Source of the DNA: a virus
Length of the DNA: 64,000 nt
Strand: one strand, 5' to 3'
IMG/VR virus record: IMGVR_UViG_3300006737_000020
Location: 39,224-103,223 of that record
Shown here: one piece after another, positions 19,801-29,400 of the stretch
Numbering within the stretch: the first letter of the stretch is position 1
Layout of the letters: every line of letters starts with the position of its first letter
Position numbers and translations under genes: made by a program
The notes under the pieces: model-generated
The model's database searches: none
What the model was told of the DNA's origin: nothing
What the model saw: only the letters and a program-made list of their open reading frames with translations

Positions 19801-20001
19801 GAATTCAGATGTTAAATCAATTAACTCTGGTGACATATCTGTTTTTGCGTGTACAATATCTCCAGCAATATAAATAATATCATTTTCTTGTTTTGTCTTT
19901 TTTATATAAGAATATAATCGTTTAAATACTTGTCTATATTCTTTATGACGTTTAACATTTCTTATATGTACATCTGCTATGTGATATATTCTATTTATCA
20001 T
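16870..20001 (-). CDS. 47-46: Fused SbcD-SbcC type recombination nuclease (gp47-gp46 fusion)
   Basis: 1043 aa from the ATG at 20001, which overlaps the primase stop (ATGA) and has GGGAAT upstream; a longer frame to 20031 is less likely. The N-terminal calcineurin-type phosphoesterase has IADVHIRN, GDIVHAK, LGNHDCN, HHGSVHNA and GDIHKPQ. From ~residue 380 there is a Rad50/SbcC ATPase with Walker A FAPNASGKST (~395), long coiled coils around a zinc hook CSYC (~714), then signature LTSGMEKF and Walker B FLAIDEGFGVLD (~981). In T4 these are two genes, 47 and 46; here they form one chain. Expected role: end resection and recombination-dependent replication. Confidence 0.93.
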   Translation of the reverse strand: MINRIYHIADVHIRNVKRHKEYRQVFKRLYSYIKKTKQENDIIYIAGDIVHAKTDMSPELIDLTSEFFSNLADLLPTIVILGNHDCNLNNNYRLDALSPIVKAINHKNLHYLKDNDVYDIQGVHFNVMAVDEKPAKYIKASDFEGNFKIALHHGSVHNASTDAGFTLSNTHVTTDMFIGHDLVLLGDIHKPQYLDDKKTIAYAGSLIQQNHGESLGHGIMIWDLKTKKSEFVEIENDYGYYTYEIDNGKIINPDSRVPKKPRLRLKVKDTDSGTLKQIIADIRSKYKVQDISIQKINALNTTDSKNKINFGNVRDVEWQNNVITEYLTDEFALDDELLDTVRHINRTVHSKLPTNTLTRNITWQPKKFEFSNMFSYGEDNEIDFSNMNGTYGLFAPNASGKSTLLDALAFTCFDRCSRTKKAAHVLNNKKSRFHCKFEFELGKYIYFIERTGKKNNRGHVKVDVNFWRVDKDGNEESLNGDQRDSTNKSIRQYLGSYEDFVLTALSLQNNNTGFIDKTQRERKDLLSQFLDIDIFEQQYLVGHEDIRETAALIREYKRKDFSTDLSTAREIISQYTGSYEQMKVDKTEHEEMKTNLNDIIFSLTKELKKVDDTLDSPDDIKYEITQLSDRIGNLKLDREHQKDLIKSQQKLIKEITQKINKIDEQSLKDALVELKDYNDTVIKLNNDLKLKQLKIQHAQKMVSKLDKHEWDEDCSYCMANPWLKETQQVADLLPKLIDEEQVLEFDIKHHEDGIAKIEHEDKPKEKLKVLADLKHSLGINNGTLIAYKHELEKCKWDIESINNDIRDKKKQLTKSQKQKDNIEFNKTKNSEISEIREEITTVSSELGQLHTKLLSLSGKLKMAEKSRQDAIDGINRLKSLEQQYQGYEYYQKAVQRNGVPYHLITRALPQIEAEINNILNQIVEFTIILHTDGKNINAFIVYDDDNYWPLELTSGMEKFISSLAIRTSLINVSNLPRPNFLAIDEGFGVLDSDNLNSMYMLFDYLKSQFGFIMCISHIDAMRDIVDKLIEIKKTNGYSNISYN

Positions 20002-20921
20002 ATTCCCATTATCCTTTGCTCTATTAGCCAACTAGAAGTAAGTTTTTCTGTTCCAGCTAATATGTTATTAATTTTTCCAAAACCTACTTCACTTGGATCT
20101 TTTTCTTTTAAGTCTACAAAATATACATCTACTCCATTTGCCATAAAATATTCAGCCGTTTCAATAGCTTGTTTTCTTGCATCCTGGTCAAGACATATAT
20201 AAATTATTTTTACATTATTTTCTATAATACGATGTTTAAGTTGATCTGGTATTGTTTTACCAAATAATGGAATTGCATTCCTTCTTATTGCAATTGCATC
20301 AAAAGCTCCTTCAACTAAACATACTGGATAATTCCAGTTAATATGTAACTCAAATCCTACAATATCTTTTGATACCTGTGGATTTTTATGTTTAAAATTA
20401 TCATCTTCATAGTAAGCTCTTCCAACAAAGTAATTTAATACTCCATTTGCATCATAACTAGGAATAATAACCTTTCCTGAATATTGTCCAGTTTCGCAAT
20501 ATCCTATTCTATATTTAAGAATATCATGAATAGTAATACCTCGTTTTTTAAGATAATAAACCGCATTTCTATATTCTGGTGATAATGTGTTTATTTTCCA
20601 TAATGGCTTGAACTCGGGTGGTAATTCTACTGCCTTTGTATTTGTAGTAGTTATTTTAGGTCTATATTCTGTTTCTTCAATATATTCAAATAATTTAGAT
20701 ATTTTAAATCGTTCAACTTTTAACTTTTTAAATAATGTAATTATTTTACGGCCTGCCGCATTACATACCCAGCAATGCCAGTGTTGAGAAAGGATGTTAA
20801 CTTCTAACTTCTTTTTGTTATGATGGCAAAAAGGACAGTGAAAAGCTACATTGCCTTTATTAGTAGATCTACCCTTTCCAAGTACAGATTCTATTAATGT
20901 TAGTAATTTAAAATTCGTCAT
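19998..20921 (-). CDS. 61: DnaG-type primase (gp61-like)
   Basis: 307 aa. A CHC2-type zinc finger (C29-x2-C32 ... C50-x2-C53) is followed by a Toprim core: VCLVEGAFDAIAI (catalytic Glu motif) and YICLDQDARKQA (the DxD motif). It should make RNA primers for lagging-strand synthesis. The C-terminus is short, so no helicase domain is fused. The ATG lies 2 nt beyond a host-type promoter box, and the gene overlaps the fused recombination nuclease, so the two are translationally coupled. Confidence 0.9.
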   Translation of the reverse strand: MTNFKLLTLIESVLGKGRSTNKGNVAFHCPFCHHNKKKLEVNILSQHWHCWVCNAAGRKIITLFKKLKVERFKISKLFEYIEETEYRPKITTTNTKAVELPPEFKPLWKINTLSPEYRNAVYYLKKRGITIHDILKYRIGYCETGQYSGKVIIPSYDANGVLNYFVGRAYYEDDNFKHKNPQVSKDIVGFELHINWNYPVCLVEGAFDAIAIRRNAIPLFGKTIPDQLKHRIIENNVKIIYICLDQDARKQAIETAEYFMANGVDVYFVDLKEKDPSEVGFGKINNILAGTEKLTSSWLIEQRIMGI

Positions 20922-20923
20922 GT

Positions 20924-20958
20924 ATACTAATATAAAGAAAACTTTTCAAATAACCAAA
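20924..20958 (-). promoter_or_regulatory. Host-type promoter before primase
   Basis: TTTG (20955-20958), 20 nt, TATATTAGTAT (20924-20934) on the minus strand. The box nearly touches the primase ATG at 20921. Confidence 0.65.
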
Positions 20959-21369
20959 TTATTTTTCAGAAAACCATGAAGTTGGAATTGTTTTTTCTGC
21001 CCATGGAATTCCATGCTTATCACACCACATTCCATATGTAGTTGGTGAACCTTTTCTAATTTTTGTTTTACCAGACATGAATACTATCCTTATATCTAAC
21101 TCAGGATGTTGTTTTTTAATAAGTAAGTGTTTTTTACGGTCTTCTGCTACCCACCTTCCTTTTGTTTCAACTAGTATTCCATTTGGTAATGTAAAATCAA
21201 TTGTATAAGTATGTTTAGTTTCTGGTTTGATATATGGTATTACTGTTGTTTCATATTCAAACTTAATTTTGTTTTCTTTTAACTGATCTGATACTTTATG
21301 TTCGAATCCAGATCTATAACCATGTTTAATTGCATTTCTACGTAATTTACTTTTACTTCTCCAAGCCAT
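20959..21369 (-). CDS. T7 endonuclease I-like Holliday junction resolvase
   Basis: 136 aa. YRSGFEHKVSDQL, then YTIDFTLPNG...VETKGRW, gives the D58, E68 and K70 active-site set of the T7 endonuclease I family. The end is YGMWCDKHGIPWAEK, also typical. It should resolve branched DNA before packaging; T4 itself uses the unrelated gp49. The ATG follows the PhoH stop by one base (TAATATG), so translation is probably coupled. Confidence 0.85.
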   Translation of the reverse strand: MAWRSKSKLRRNAIKHGYRSGFEHKVSDQLKENKIKFEYETTVIPYIKPETKHTYTIDFTLPNGILVETKGRWVAEDRKKHLLIKKQHPELDIRIVFMSGKTKIRKGSPTTYGMWCDKHGIPWAEKTIPTSWFSEK

Positions 21370-21370
21370 A

Positions 21371-22039
21371 TTAATGATAACCGTTTAATAATTCTAACAA
21401 ATCATCTATTGCACTATGTCTATGTGAATCTTCTAATACACATTTAAATACATAAGCTGAATTTGTTAGTTTAGCCATATCGTGGTAAGCTGAATAATTT
21501 TTATCTTTTAGATCGATTTGGTAAGAATCTCCACAAAATAACATTTTGGAATCTTTACCTAATCTACCAATTGCCATCGCCAATTGTGATCTTGTTAAAT
21601 TTTGAAACTCATCTACAATTACAATTGAATTATCAAAAGTTCTACCTCTAAAGTGAGCTAATGATACTAATTCAATTTGTTCAGACTTTTCCATTTTTTC
21701 TAATATAGGTGGTTTATTATAAACCTTTCTCATATTACTTCTAATTGGTACTAACCATGGTTCCATTTTTTCTCTTTCAGATCCAGGTAAGAATCCATTA
21801 TCTTCTGTAGAAATAGTTGGTCTTGTAATTATTATTTTATTATATTGTTTTTTAAAAAATTGATCCAATGCTACTTGCACTGCTAATAGTGTTTTACCAC
21901 TACCAGCTTTACCTACAATAAAATTATAAGGATGTTTTAGAATTTGTGTTTTTGCTTTCTTTTGTTCTGGTGATAAAGAAATAGAAAACCTTATAGCCCC
22001 TTTTGGCGGACTCTTAACCATATTATCTTTTACTGCCAT
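21371..22039 (-). CDS. phoH: PhoH-like ATPase
   Basis: 222 aa. Walker A GKAGSGKT (43-50), Walker B VIVDEFQN (Asp143/Glu144), and the PhoH signatures RPTISTEDNGFLPG and MLFCGDSYQID. PhoH is widespread in marine phages; its exact role (RNA metabolism or phosphate stress) is not settled. It sits with the replication and recombination genes and ends one base before the resolvase start. Confidence 0.9.
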   Translation of the reverse strand: MAVKDNMVKSPPKGAIRFSISLSPEQKKAKTQILKHPYNFIVGKAGSGKTLLAVQVALDQFFKKQYNKIIITRPTISTEDNGFLPGSEREKMEPWLVPIRSNMRKVYNKPPILEKMEKSEQIELVSLAHFRGRTFDNSIVIVDEFQNLTRSQLAMAIGRLGKDSKMLFCGDSYQIDLKDKNYSAYHDMAKLTNSAYVFKCVLEDSHRHSAIDDLLELLNGYH

Positions 22040-22070
22040 TCTCGTGACTCCTTTTATTAACCTATTTAAT

Positions 22071-22079
22071 ATAAATATC
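22071..22079 (-). promoter_or_regulatory. Late promoter motif variant before phoH
   Basis: GATATTTAT followed by ATTAAA on the minus strand, 31 nt before the phoH ATG. The first base differs from the usual C. Confidence 0.45.
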
Positions 22080-24214
22080 TAGTAATCCCATTTAATTAGG
22101 AAATTCATATCAACATCATCTCGTTTTTGTACTGGTCTAGCCAATTTTGCTACAGCTAATAACTGTGCATTGTCGTCGTACAATCCAATTGTTGTTATAT
22201 ATGGTTTCCAGGCACTACTTGTAAATTGATTTTGTATCAATTCACTTTTTGGTTTACGTAATGTTGGATTCATACTAACATTACATTCTCCCATTGGAAC
22301 TTTACATAGTATTTCATTTTCATAAATAGTTCTAGACGATTTATGTTCTATATCAAAACCTTCTTGTAATGCATAATGATATTTTGGTAATGGTGATGAA
22401 ACTACTATTTGTCCTGATCTGTAAAATACATTACCTGCAACATTTGTTTGGTATGCACTACTACTCATCCAATGATTATTTGCTAATGACTCTGCAGATG
22501 CAGAATGTAAATATGTATTGAAAATTCTTATTTCATCAATACTTCCTGATAAGGATGCATTACAATCCTCATCTAATGCTCCAAACATTAAATGTGATGG
22601 ATTCATTAAATTATCATCAGCTGTATGGAATTTATCTGTAACTCCACTTTCCCATACACCATTAACAAACATTGCAAGATCTGATCCTGATTTGCTACAC
22701 ATTACATGATACCAAGTATCATTAGACGATGTAACACATGTACTTGAAGTTACTTCCAATGTATCAATTCCATTACTTCTACTAAACAATATTTTTCCGG
22801 CCGGATATGTTGGATGATTTTTATTTGTAACACTTATATCATATGGAAATCTAGTACGATGTATATTTGTATTTCTATAAAATGTTTTTCTATTTGATTT
22901 TCTATTTACTCTTACTAATTCTTGTTCAACACCTCGCTTTGTAATTATACAATTTGAACCAGATGTACGATATGCTGTTGATCCTGTATCTGATTGAGTT
23001 GGTGGTAATTTACACCAAAATGATATTGCAAAGTCTTGGTCTTGTCTAAAATTAAACTTATTATTATTTGGAGTAATTATATATGCTTTTGAACCTGAAT
23101 CAAATGCGGCTGCAATTCCTGAATTAGGAAAATTAATTCTAGATAAATGTACGTTATCTATAGTACCTGCTGCATTACCTACTGGTGTTATATAAAGGTG
23201 GCTGGCATATGGTAAAGTACTTTTTATAACAAATTGATGAACACCTACTGTAGTGAAGGTGTCAGAAAAATTAGTTCCTTGACCGACAGAAACTTTGTAT
23301 CCTGTTCCTGAAGTTAATGATTTTATTTCAAGTGATCCAGAATAAGTAATACCTGATCCACTATGCTGATGTCCATCAGGTACGGAGCCATAATTGAGGT
23401 TACCATTTGAAGATCCATCACTTGCTGCAACTCCACTTCCTATCGTCCAGTTAGAGTTTTTATTCCAATTGGTATCAGATGCAAAAGTAGGATTTGGTAC
23501 TATTTCTGATCCTAATGTGATTCCACCTAAACCTGTTGTTTTAATACCTGGTTCATATCTTACTAAATGTGCTGTTGATACAATATCCTTATTGATACGA
23601 TTGGTATTCTGAATATGTTTATATGTTTTTCCTCTGGTATGAACTCCTAGACGACCAAAGTTTAATTCAAAATGACGAAACTCATCATTGAATCCCCAAT
23701 ATGCAATAGACTTTGATTGAGATATAAAACTACCAGTATTTATTGTATGGTCACGTAAATTTCCATATTTATCATCATATAAATCTACTAATTGATAATC
23801 ATCAGATCCTGTAAAAGATACATGCACTGATGTTTTCTTAATATTTTCTCCATGTTTAACATATGGTATTGCTACTACACTACATGAATAAAATAAATTC
23901 TTTTCTGTATATCTTGGATTATAATGTTCCATAGTATGCATAGGAACATTTTTTGTTTCTGGTCTATAAAATAAATGGTCTATTGCTTTCCAAGTAGGAG
24001 TTTGATATGTTCCGTCTGGATTTCTTGCATTATCAGCATCTAGATTTGATGCACTAATTGGTGTAGTCTGTACATTATGTATTCCATGTCGAACTACATA
24101 TCCATCAGTTAGATATGATGTTTCATCTGTTTTAAATATTGTATTTGCTTCAAACGGTGTAATTGATACATCATCTTTATTAATTGGTCTGAAGACTACT
24201 GCTCTTGAAGCCAT
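22079..24214 (-). CDS. Tail structural protein with LamG-like domain
   Basis: 711 aa. The N-terminus (MASRAVVFRPINKDDVSITPFEAN) is typical of a family of marine phage tail proteins without a characterised function. Residues ~365-585 form a LamG/concanavalin-like fold (AISFWCKLPP ... GSIDEIRIFNTYLHSA). The C-terminus (YITTIGLYDDNAQLLAVAKL) is shared with the next upstream gene product, suggesting docking to the same partner. SD AAAGGGAAT. Probable baseplate or fibre component. Confidence 0.75.
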   Translation of the reverse strand: MASRAVVFRPINKDDVSITPFEANTIFKTDETSYLTDGYVVRHGIHNVQTTPISASNLDADNARNPDGTYQTPTWKAIDHLFYRPETKNVPMHTMEHYNPRYTEKNLFYSCSVVAIPYVKHGENIKKTSVHVSFTGSDDYQLVDLYDDKYGNLRDHTINTGSFISQSKSIAYWGFNDEFRHFELNFGRLGVHTRGKTYKHIQNTNRINKDIVSTAHLVRYEPGIKTTGLGGITLGSEIVPNPTFASDTNWNKNSNWTIGSGVAASDGSSNGNLNYGSVPDGHQHSGSGITYSGSLEIKSLTSGTGYKVSVGQGTNFSDTFTTVGVHQFVIKSTLPYASHLYITPVGNAAGTIDNVHLSRINFPNSGIAAAFDSGSKAYIITPNNNKFNFRQDQDFAISFWCKLPPTQSDTGSTAYRTSGSNCIITKRGVEQELVRVNRKSNRKTFYRNTNIHRTRFPYDISVTNKNHPTYPAGKILFSRSNGIDTLEVTSSTCVTSSNDTWYHVMCSKSGSDLAMFVNGVWESGVTDKFHTADDNLMNPSHLMFGALDEDCNASLSGSIDEIRIFNTYLHSASAESLANNHWMSSSAYQTNVAGNVFYRSGQIVVSSPLPKYHYALQEGFDIEHKSSRTIYENEILCKVPMGECNVSMNPTLRKPKSELIQNQFTSSAWKPYITTIGLYDDNAQLLAVAKLARPVQKRDDVDMNFLIKWDY

Positions 24215-24232
24215 TTATATTCCCTTTATAGT

Positions 24233-24265
24233 AAAAACTCTCTTATACTTATAAATATAAGAGAG
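24233..24265 (-). terminator. Rho-independent terminator containing a late promoter motif
   Basis: On the minus strand a 10-bp stem (CTCTCTTATA / TATAAGAGAG) with an 8-nt loop is followed by TTTTTAC. It ends the transcript of the 24301-25716 gene. Its left arm and loop contain TATATTTATA, a late motif variant. Confidence 0.7.
24251..24259 (-). promoter_or_regulatory. Late promoter motif variant inside a terminator stem-loop
   Basis: TATATTTAT on the minus strand, 36 nt before the ATG at 24214, embedded in the hairpin at 24238-24265. Confidence 0.45.
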
Positions 24266-24300
24266 CTTTAAATATGATGAATTATAACGATTAGAATCTA

Positions 24301-25716
24301 TTAGAAGTCTAATTTTACTTTAATTAATGCCTCTCTTGTAAATGATTTCAATAAAGGCTTACTTAATTTTGCAACTGCTAATAATTCTCTTCTATCATTA
24401 TACATACCTACTGTAGTAATATAAACTTTAGGATCTCCAATAAATGATGATTGAGCAAATCTACCATTTGAACCGGTAACAAATGTTGGATTATTTGTAA
24501 AATTATATTCCGCATTTGTTGCTCTAACAAAATAATGAGTTGATGTTACTTTTTCAGATGACCTTGCTTGTATTCCTAATTTATCACCAGATGCATCAGA
24601 TAGATATGCTCCTGAATGCGATATTGATGTAAATAATTTAAATGCATTATTACCTGCTATTTCTGAACCTGTTACAGTATTAAATCCTCCTGACACGTTT
24701 AATACATCTGCATTAAGTATTATAATTCCTAAATCTGGATATAATAAACCATAATGGTAAGGTGTTACTGAATTATAAACTCCTTGTTCAATTGATCCAG
24801 ATACCATATTATATCTTCTTCCAAAATGTCCTCTTCTAACTGATATTGCAGAAGTTATTTTTGAATCATCAGTAATACGTAAAACATGATTATTTTCAGG
24901 ACTACTATCACCAAATGAAGGTTTTACATTTGAACCTGTATGTGTATTGTTATTTCCTGTTGCTCCATAAACCGAACCAGATAAGTGAGATAAGTTAAGT
25001 TCTATATTTCCTTCATCTAATCTTTCTCTCATCAATGCACGGTTAAAGTTCATTACATATATAGAATCTGAATCAACGCCGTTAAATGTAAACTTAGTAT
25101 CATCTGGTTCTAAACATAATAATCTATATTGAGAATAAATTGCTCTTGATGGTGTATCATTTACTTGGCCACCTTCATCTGCAGAACCAGAACCTAATCT
25201 ATGTCCATATGCAATACTCATTAATGCAGAACCTGTTGCATCATATGATGAATTTGCAGTTCTATTATCTCCGTTCCATATTTCGTAATAATATCTTTTT
25301 TGAGTTGCAGATAATAAAGATGATGTATAAAAATCTAATTGATTACCAACATTTGGTGGAAATAATCCTCTTGTTACAACCTCTTGCTGATTTGGGATAA
25401 CATCAGTATCAAGATCGAACTCAGTAAATATTCTTCCATTCCTTGCTGCTAATCTTGCACGCTCTCTTTGTGCAATTAATTGATTTGCAATCTGTCTTGC
25501 TCTTCTTTCAATTTCAATATTTCTTATACGAGCTTGGTTCGCAATATCTCTAACAGTATCTTGTTGGAGAACTGGTGATTCTGCTCTTGGTCTAGGTCTT
25601 GGTCTTGCCATATTTCGCATTGGACCTCTTGATCTAAACCTACCTGCAAATCTTCCTCTTGATGCTGCCATGGATGAACCATTATATCCTGACTTATTTC
25701 TTTTTATTGATGCCAT
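24301..25716 (-). CDS. Tail structural protein sharing the YITT...LLAVAKL C-terminus
   Basis: 471 aa, not assigned to a named family. The N-terminus is very Arg-rich (GRFAGRFRSRGPMRNMARPRPRPR) and disordered-looking. A helical segment (ARIRNIEIERRARQIANQL) precedes a beta-rich, Ser/Gly/Thr-rich body. The C-terminal YITTVGMYNDRRELLAVAKLSKP matches the end of the neighbouring 711-aa protein. SD AAGGGAT. A baseplate or tail-associated role is inferred from position. Confidence 0.7.
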   Translation of the reverse strand: MASIKRNKSGYNGSSMAASRGRFAGRFRSRGPMRNMARPRPRPRAESPVLQQDTVRDIANQARIRNIEIERRARQIANQLIAQRERARLAARNGRIFTEFDLDTDVIPNQQEVVTRGLFPPNVGNQLDFYTSSLLSATQKRYYYEIWNGDNRTANSSYDATGSALMSIAYGHRLGSGSADEGGQVNDTPSRAIYSQYRLLCLEPDDTKFTFNGVDSDSIYVMNFNRALMRERLDEGNIELNLSHLSGSVYGATGNNNTHTGSNVKPSFGDSSPENNHVLRITDDSKITSAISVRRGHFGRRYNMVSGSIEQGVYNSVTPYHYGLLYPDLGIIILNADVLNVSGGFNTVTGSEIAGNNAFKLFTSISHSGAYLSDASGDKLGIQARSSEKVTSTHYFVRATNAEYNFTNNPTFVTGSNGRFAQSSFIGDPKVYITTVGMYNDRRELLAVAKLSKPLLKSFTREALIKVKLDF

Positions 25717-25741
25717 ATTATTTTATCCCTTATTTATAATC

Positions 25742-26416
25742 TTACATAGCTTGTAAAGCTACTCCTGGTGTCGTTTCTAATTCTTGTTTTTCTACTGTTA
25801 AGTTAATTGTTACACTTCCACCAGTTTCATTACCTACAACTGTAATAGTTGCTGTCTTATCTTCTACTGGTTGAGCTTTTGCAATTACTTCAAATGACAA
25901 TCCTTGTACAGTTACTGTTTGTGCCGCTTCATTATCACCAATAAATGCAGGAACCGTAGCACCTCTTCCTGCTCTACCTGTTCCTCTTGTTACTCTTAAA
26001 TAAGCTGCATCTGAATCAGATAATACTGCAGTATAACCAAATGTTTGGTTACCTCTATTGAAGTTTCTAGTATATGGTCTAATTGAAGCTGTACCACCAC
26101 TCGATAATGTAATGTTCTTGTTTTGTACGGAAATCACTGGAATTCTAGTTGACCTAGATGGAAGTGTTACAAGTTTATATTTCATCATTTGAGTTTCGTC
26201 TGGTAATGCTTCGATTACCGGCATGTTCTCAATTACTACTCCATAGAATGAAGTTCCTAATGGATGATCATTATTCCATAAATCGTAATCTACCTCATCA
26301 TCTGCTAAAGCGTATTGTGTTATTTTGAATTCATCTCTACCCCTTGCCAACAATTGTCTTCCCTTCTTGGTCAGGATAGCATCTACTGTAATTGAACTAT
26401 TATCTAAATATCCCAT
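25742..26416 (-). CDS. Virion structural protein, beta-rich
   Basis: 224 aa. It starts MGYLDNSSITVDAILTKKGRQLLARG, a sequence seen in many T4-like phage structural proteins of unknown function. The C-terminal half is Val/Thr-rich (TATITVVGNETGGSVTINLTVE) and looks like an Ig-like or sheet domain. SD AAAGGGAA with a late motif upstream. Probably a minor tail or baseplate protein. Confidence 0.75.
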   Translation of the reverse strand: MGYLDNSSITVDAILTKKGRQLLARGRDEFKITQYALADDEVDYDLWNNDHPLGTSFYGVVIENMPVIEALPDETQMMKYKLVTLPSRSTRIPVISVQNKNITLSSGGTASIRPYTRNFNRGNQTFGYTAVLSDSDAAYLRVTRGTGRAGRGATVPAFIGDNEAAQTVTVQGLSFEVIAKAQPVEDKTATITVVGNETGGSVTINLTVEKQELETTPGVALQAM

Positions 26417-26439
26417 AGTGTTTCCCTTTTTATTTTTAA

Positions 26440-26448
26440 ATAAATATG
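26440..26448 (-). promoter_or_regulatory. Late promoter motif
   Basis: CATATTTAT on the minus strand, 23 nt before the ATG at 26416. Confidence 0.6.
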
Positions 26449-26471
26449 TTTATCATAGAAAAGTATACCAT

Positions 26472-29400
26472 TTATCTAACATCTAAATTACCTCCAGATG
26501 GTAAATCTTTCTTATATACTAAACTATATCTGTTTCTTAATGTTATTTTTACTACTTCTTCCCCATCTGTTGTCTGATTTGAGAATTCATTTATCCCTGG
26601 TGCCGTTAATTTTGATCCTTCATAATATGATGAATCTAATGCATCATCTCTATAATCTGCTGGTTGTAATGAATGGCTGGTAGAAAATGTTCCTAGATCT
26701 GTAAATGTACCATATCCATTACTTCGTCTTGCTCTAGTCATATATATTCTACCTTTTCTACCTCTTTCATCTCCCCAATCTCTATTTGCTTGCATATCTG
26801 GATATTTGTTTAATGTTTTAACTTCTTGGGCTGATAAACAATAATCATCAAATATCTGAAGCTGTGCCATTGATCCTGAATATGCATATGTATTTGCTGA
26901 TGATTTATATCCCATACCAATATGTCTAATTCTCCATCTTCCTAAACCTACATCACCAGTTACATCTTTGGTAACTGTGTTTTGCAATCTTCCGTTTAAG
27001 TAAAACTTCATAGTTGCATTTTCTGGATCTGTACCGTCATATGTATATGCTAGATGATTTGTATCTCTTGCAGCATCATTTGTTACTGGCCAGGCTTGTC
27101 CTCCGTCCCATCTTGAGTTCCATTCAGCTGTTTGGAAGCCTGATCCTAATGTACCCCAATAAGTTGCATCTTCAGATCTTGCAACCAAATTACCATAATT
27201 ATTAATCCAGAATCCAGGATTTGTTGCATCTCCTCTACCAAGAAATGCAATATCCCCTTCACCTGATCCAGAAGCAGGTTTCAATATTACTGATATACTA
27301 AACTTTCCTGTGTTATCAGATTTTGGAAGCATTATATCATCTGTTAATTTGATTCTAGTACCTCCTCTATTATGTGTCGCAGATAACTGTGGTCCTTGAA
27401 GATCAAATAACATGGCTTGGCCGGTCCAATTATTATGAGTTATCGTTTCAAATCTAGCAGTTGATGCAGCTTTCTGAGTTGCAGTTCCTGAAGTATTTAC
27501 TGATTCAAATCCGGAGCCTGATGAATGGTTATAAGTTGGTCTAGAATCTAACATTCTTGAACCATTAAAGTTATCCAATCTAAAGTGATGTGATGCAGCA
27601 TTTTCAGGTCCATAATAAAATACCTTTTTACTAAACATCGGAGATTTACGTTGTTCCATTACTACAGAGCCGGTTGGTGACCATTCTAATTCATGTCTTG
27701 ACTGCGTTATCCAACCACCATTTGTTGTATCATATCTTACGCCTATATACCTATATGTTGCTCCAGGATATCCATCTCCTATTCTAAATAAATCTATTCC
27801 TGGATCTGTGTAATCATCTCCGTCAACTGATCCGGTTGCTATTTTATATACTCCTAAATTAGTTCCATTAATAACATCATTTACTGTAACAATTGATCTT
27901 GTCAATGAACCTGATAAATTAGAATGAACAGGAACTTCAAAATTTAAAGAACCTGTATAATGCATTGGCTCACCTTCCATTGTTTGTATATCTGAAATAG
28001 ATGCAGTATAATGCATTGGTTCAGCTTCTAAAGGTTCTAATGCATCTACAGATGCTGTTAATGGTAATATGTCCATGATTGGATCAGGGAAAGGATCTGG
28101 TATAAAATCTTCATAATGCAGTTCTTCTCTTGAAGGTTCTGCCTCTACCATTACTTTAGACCTTTCTAGCACACTTGGTTCAACTATCAGCCCTAAATCT
28201 GCATTTGTCCTAACTGGTATTAACTGTTTTAGTTGCGAGAAGAATGAAAAATCAAATAATGCAAATATTCTTATATATGCATTTATATCATTATCATTTT
28301 CATATTTTCTCCAATATCTATGAGCAAATGTTTTTAGTTTTGGATACAATTCTTTGTATTGATCTTCTGCAGAACCAAAGAAATCATCTAATGCAACGTT
28401 ACCTATTTGATTGAAAATATCTTTGTTTATCATATCCTGAGGAGAGAAATATATTCCTAGTTTAGCAGAATCATTTGATACTGTATCATACTGACTTATT
28501 TCTCCTCTAGTTTCTCTATTCAATGGATGAACTAATTTATTATCTTCAATTCTTATTTTTTCTGATTTTAAATTCTTTCCTCCAATACTTGGTCCATGAA
28601 TATAATATGTTTCTTCTACTCGCTCATAATGATCATTATTAACAGTATCCCATGGTGTTTGGAAATTACTTGCGGTTGCCCATGATGTTGTTCCATCATT
28701 TACTGGATCAGAAAAGTCTTGAATAGCTTGATTTGGATGTGATGATGAAATATAAATTGTCGCTGCATGATTATATCCTTTTTGATTTGTTCCAAAAGTA
28801 TAATGCCTTACCAATGTATCAAATGATGAAGTTGCGCTAATTGATGATACATATGATTTTGGATTCAATGTATGTTTATCAAATGCATTTTGACCTATAT
28901 TTTCTAACCATTCGCGATATTCTTGGAATGAACCTGTAAATGTTCCTATTCCTGCAGGATCAGATGCACCACCTGATGTTGATCCATTTCCAATTGCATG
29001 ATTTAAGTATTGATTTACTTTGAAGGTATTTCCACCAGTTGATCCAGTTTGGCCTCCTAGATATCCAGCTGTTGCTCCTGTTGCTGTACTCCATGCATTG
29101 TTATGTGCATTATAAGTTGGAGTAACAGATAAACTTGCTGAATGGATTAATTTTCCTTTAACATAATCTGAAGCTTGTTGTACCTGTACATGGTAAGTGA
29201 CATTGGTACTAGCAGCTATATTATATATTCCTGAGTCAGATCCGGTTGCTTCCCAATAATATCTCAAGTTCCAAAAATTACCATCATATAATGGAGCCCA
29301 ATCTGATGATGCTGTCATTGGTGTTGTTGATCCAGCACCTTGTCCATGCACATAATGCACTCTACCATAATTTGCACTACCTGAATATGAACCTGTATAT

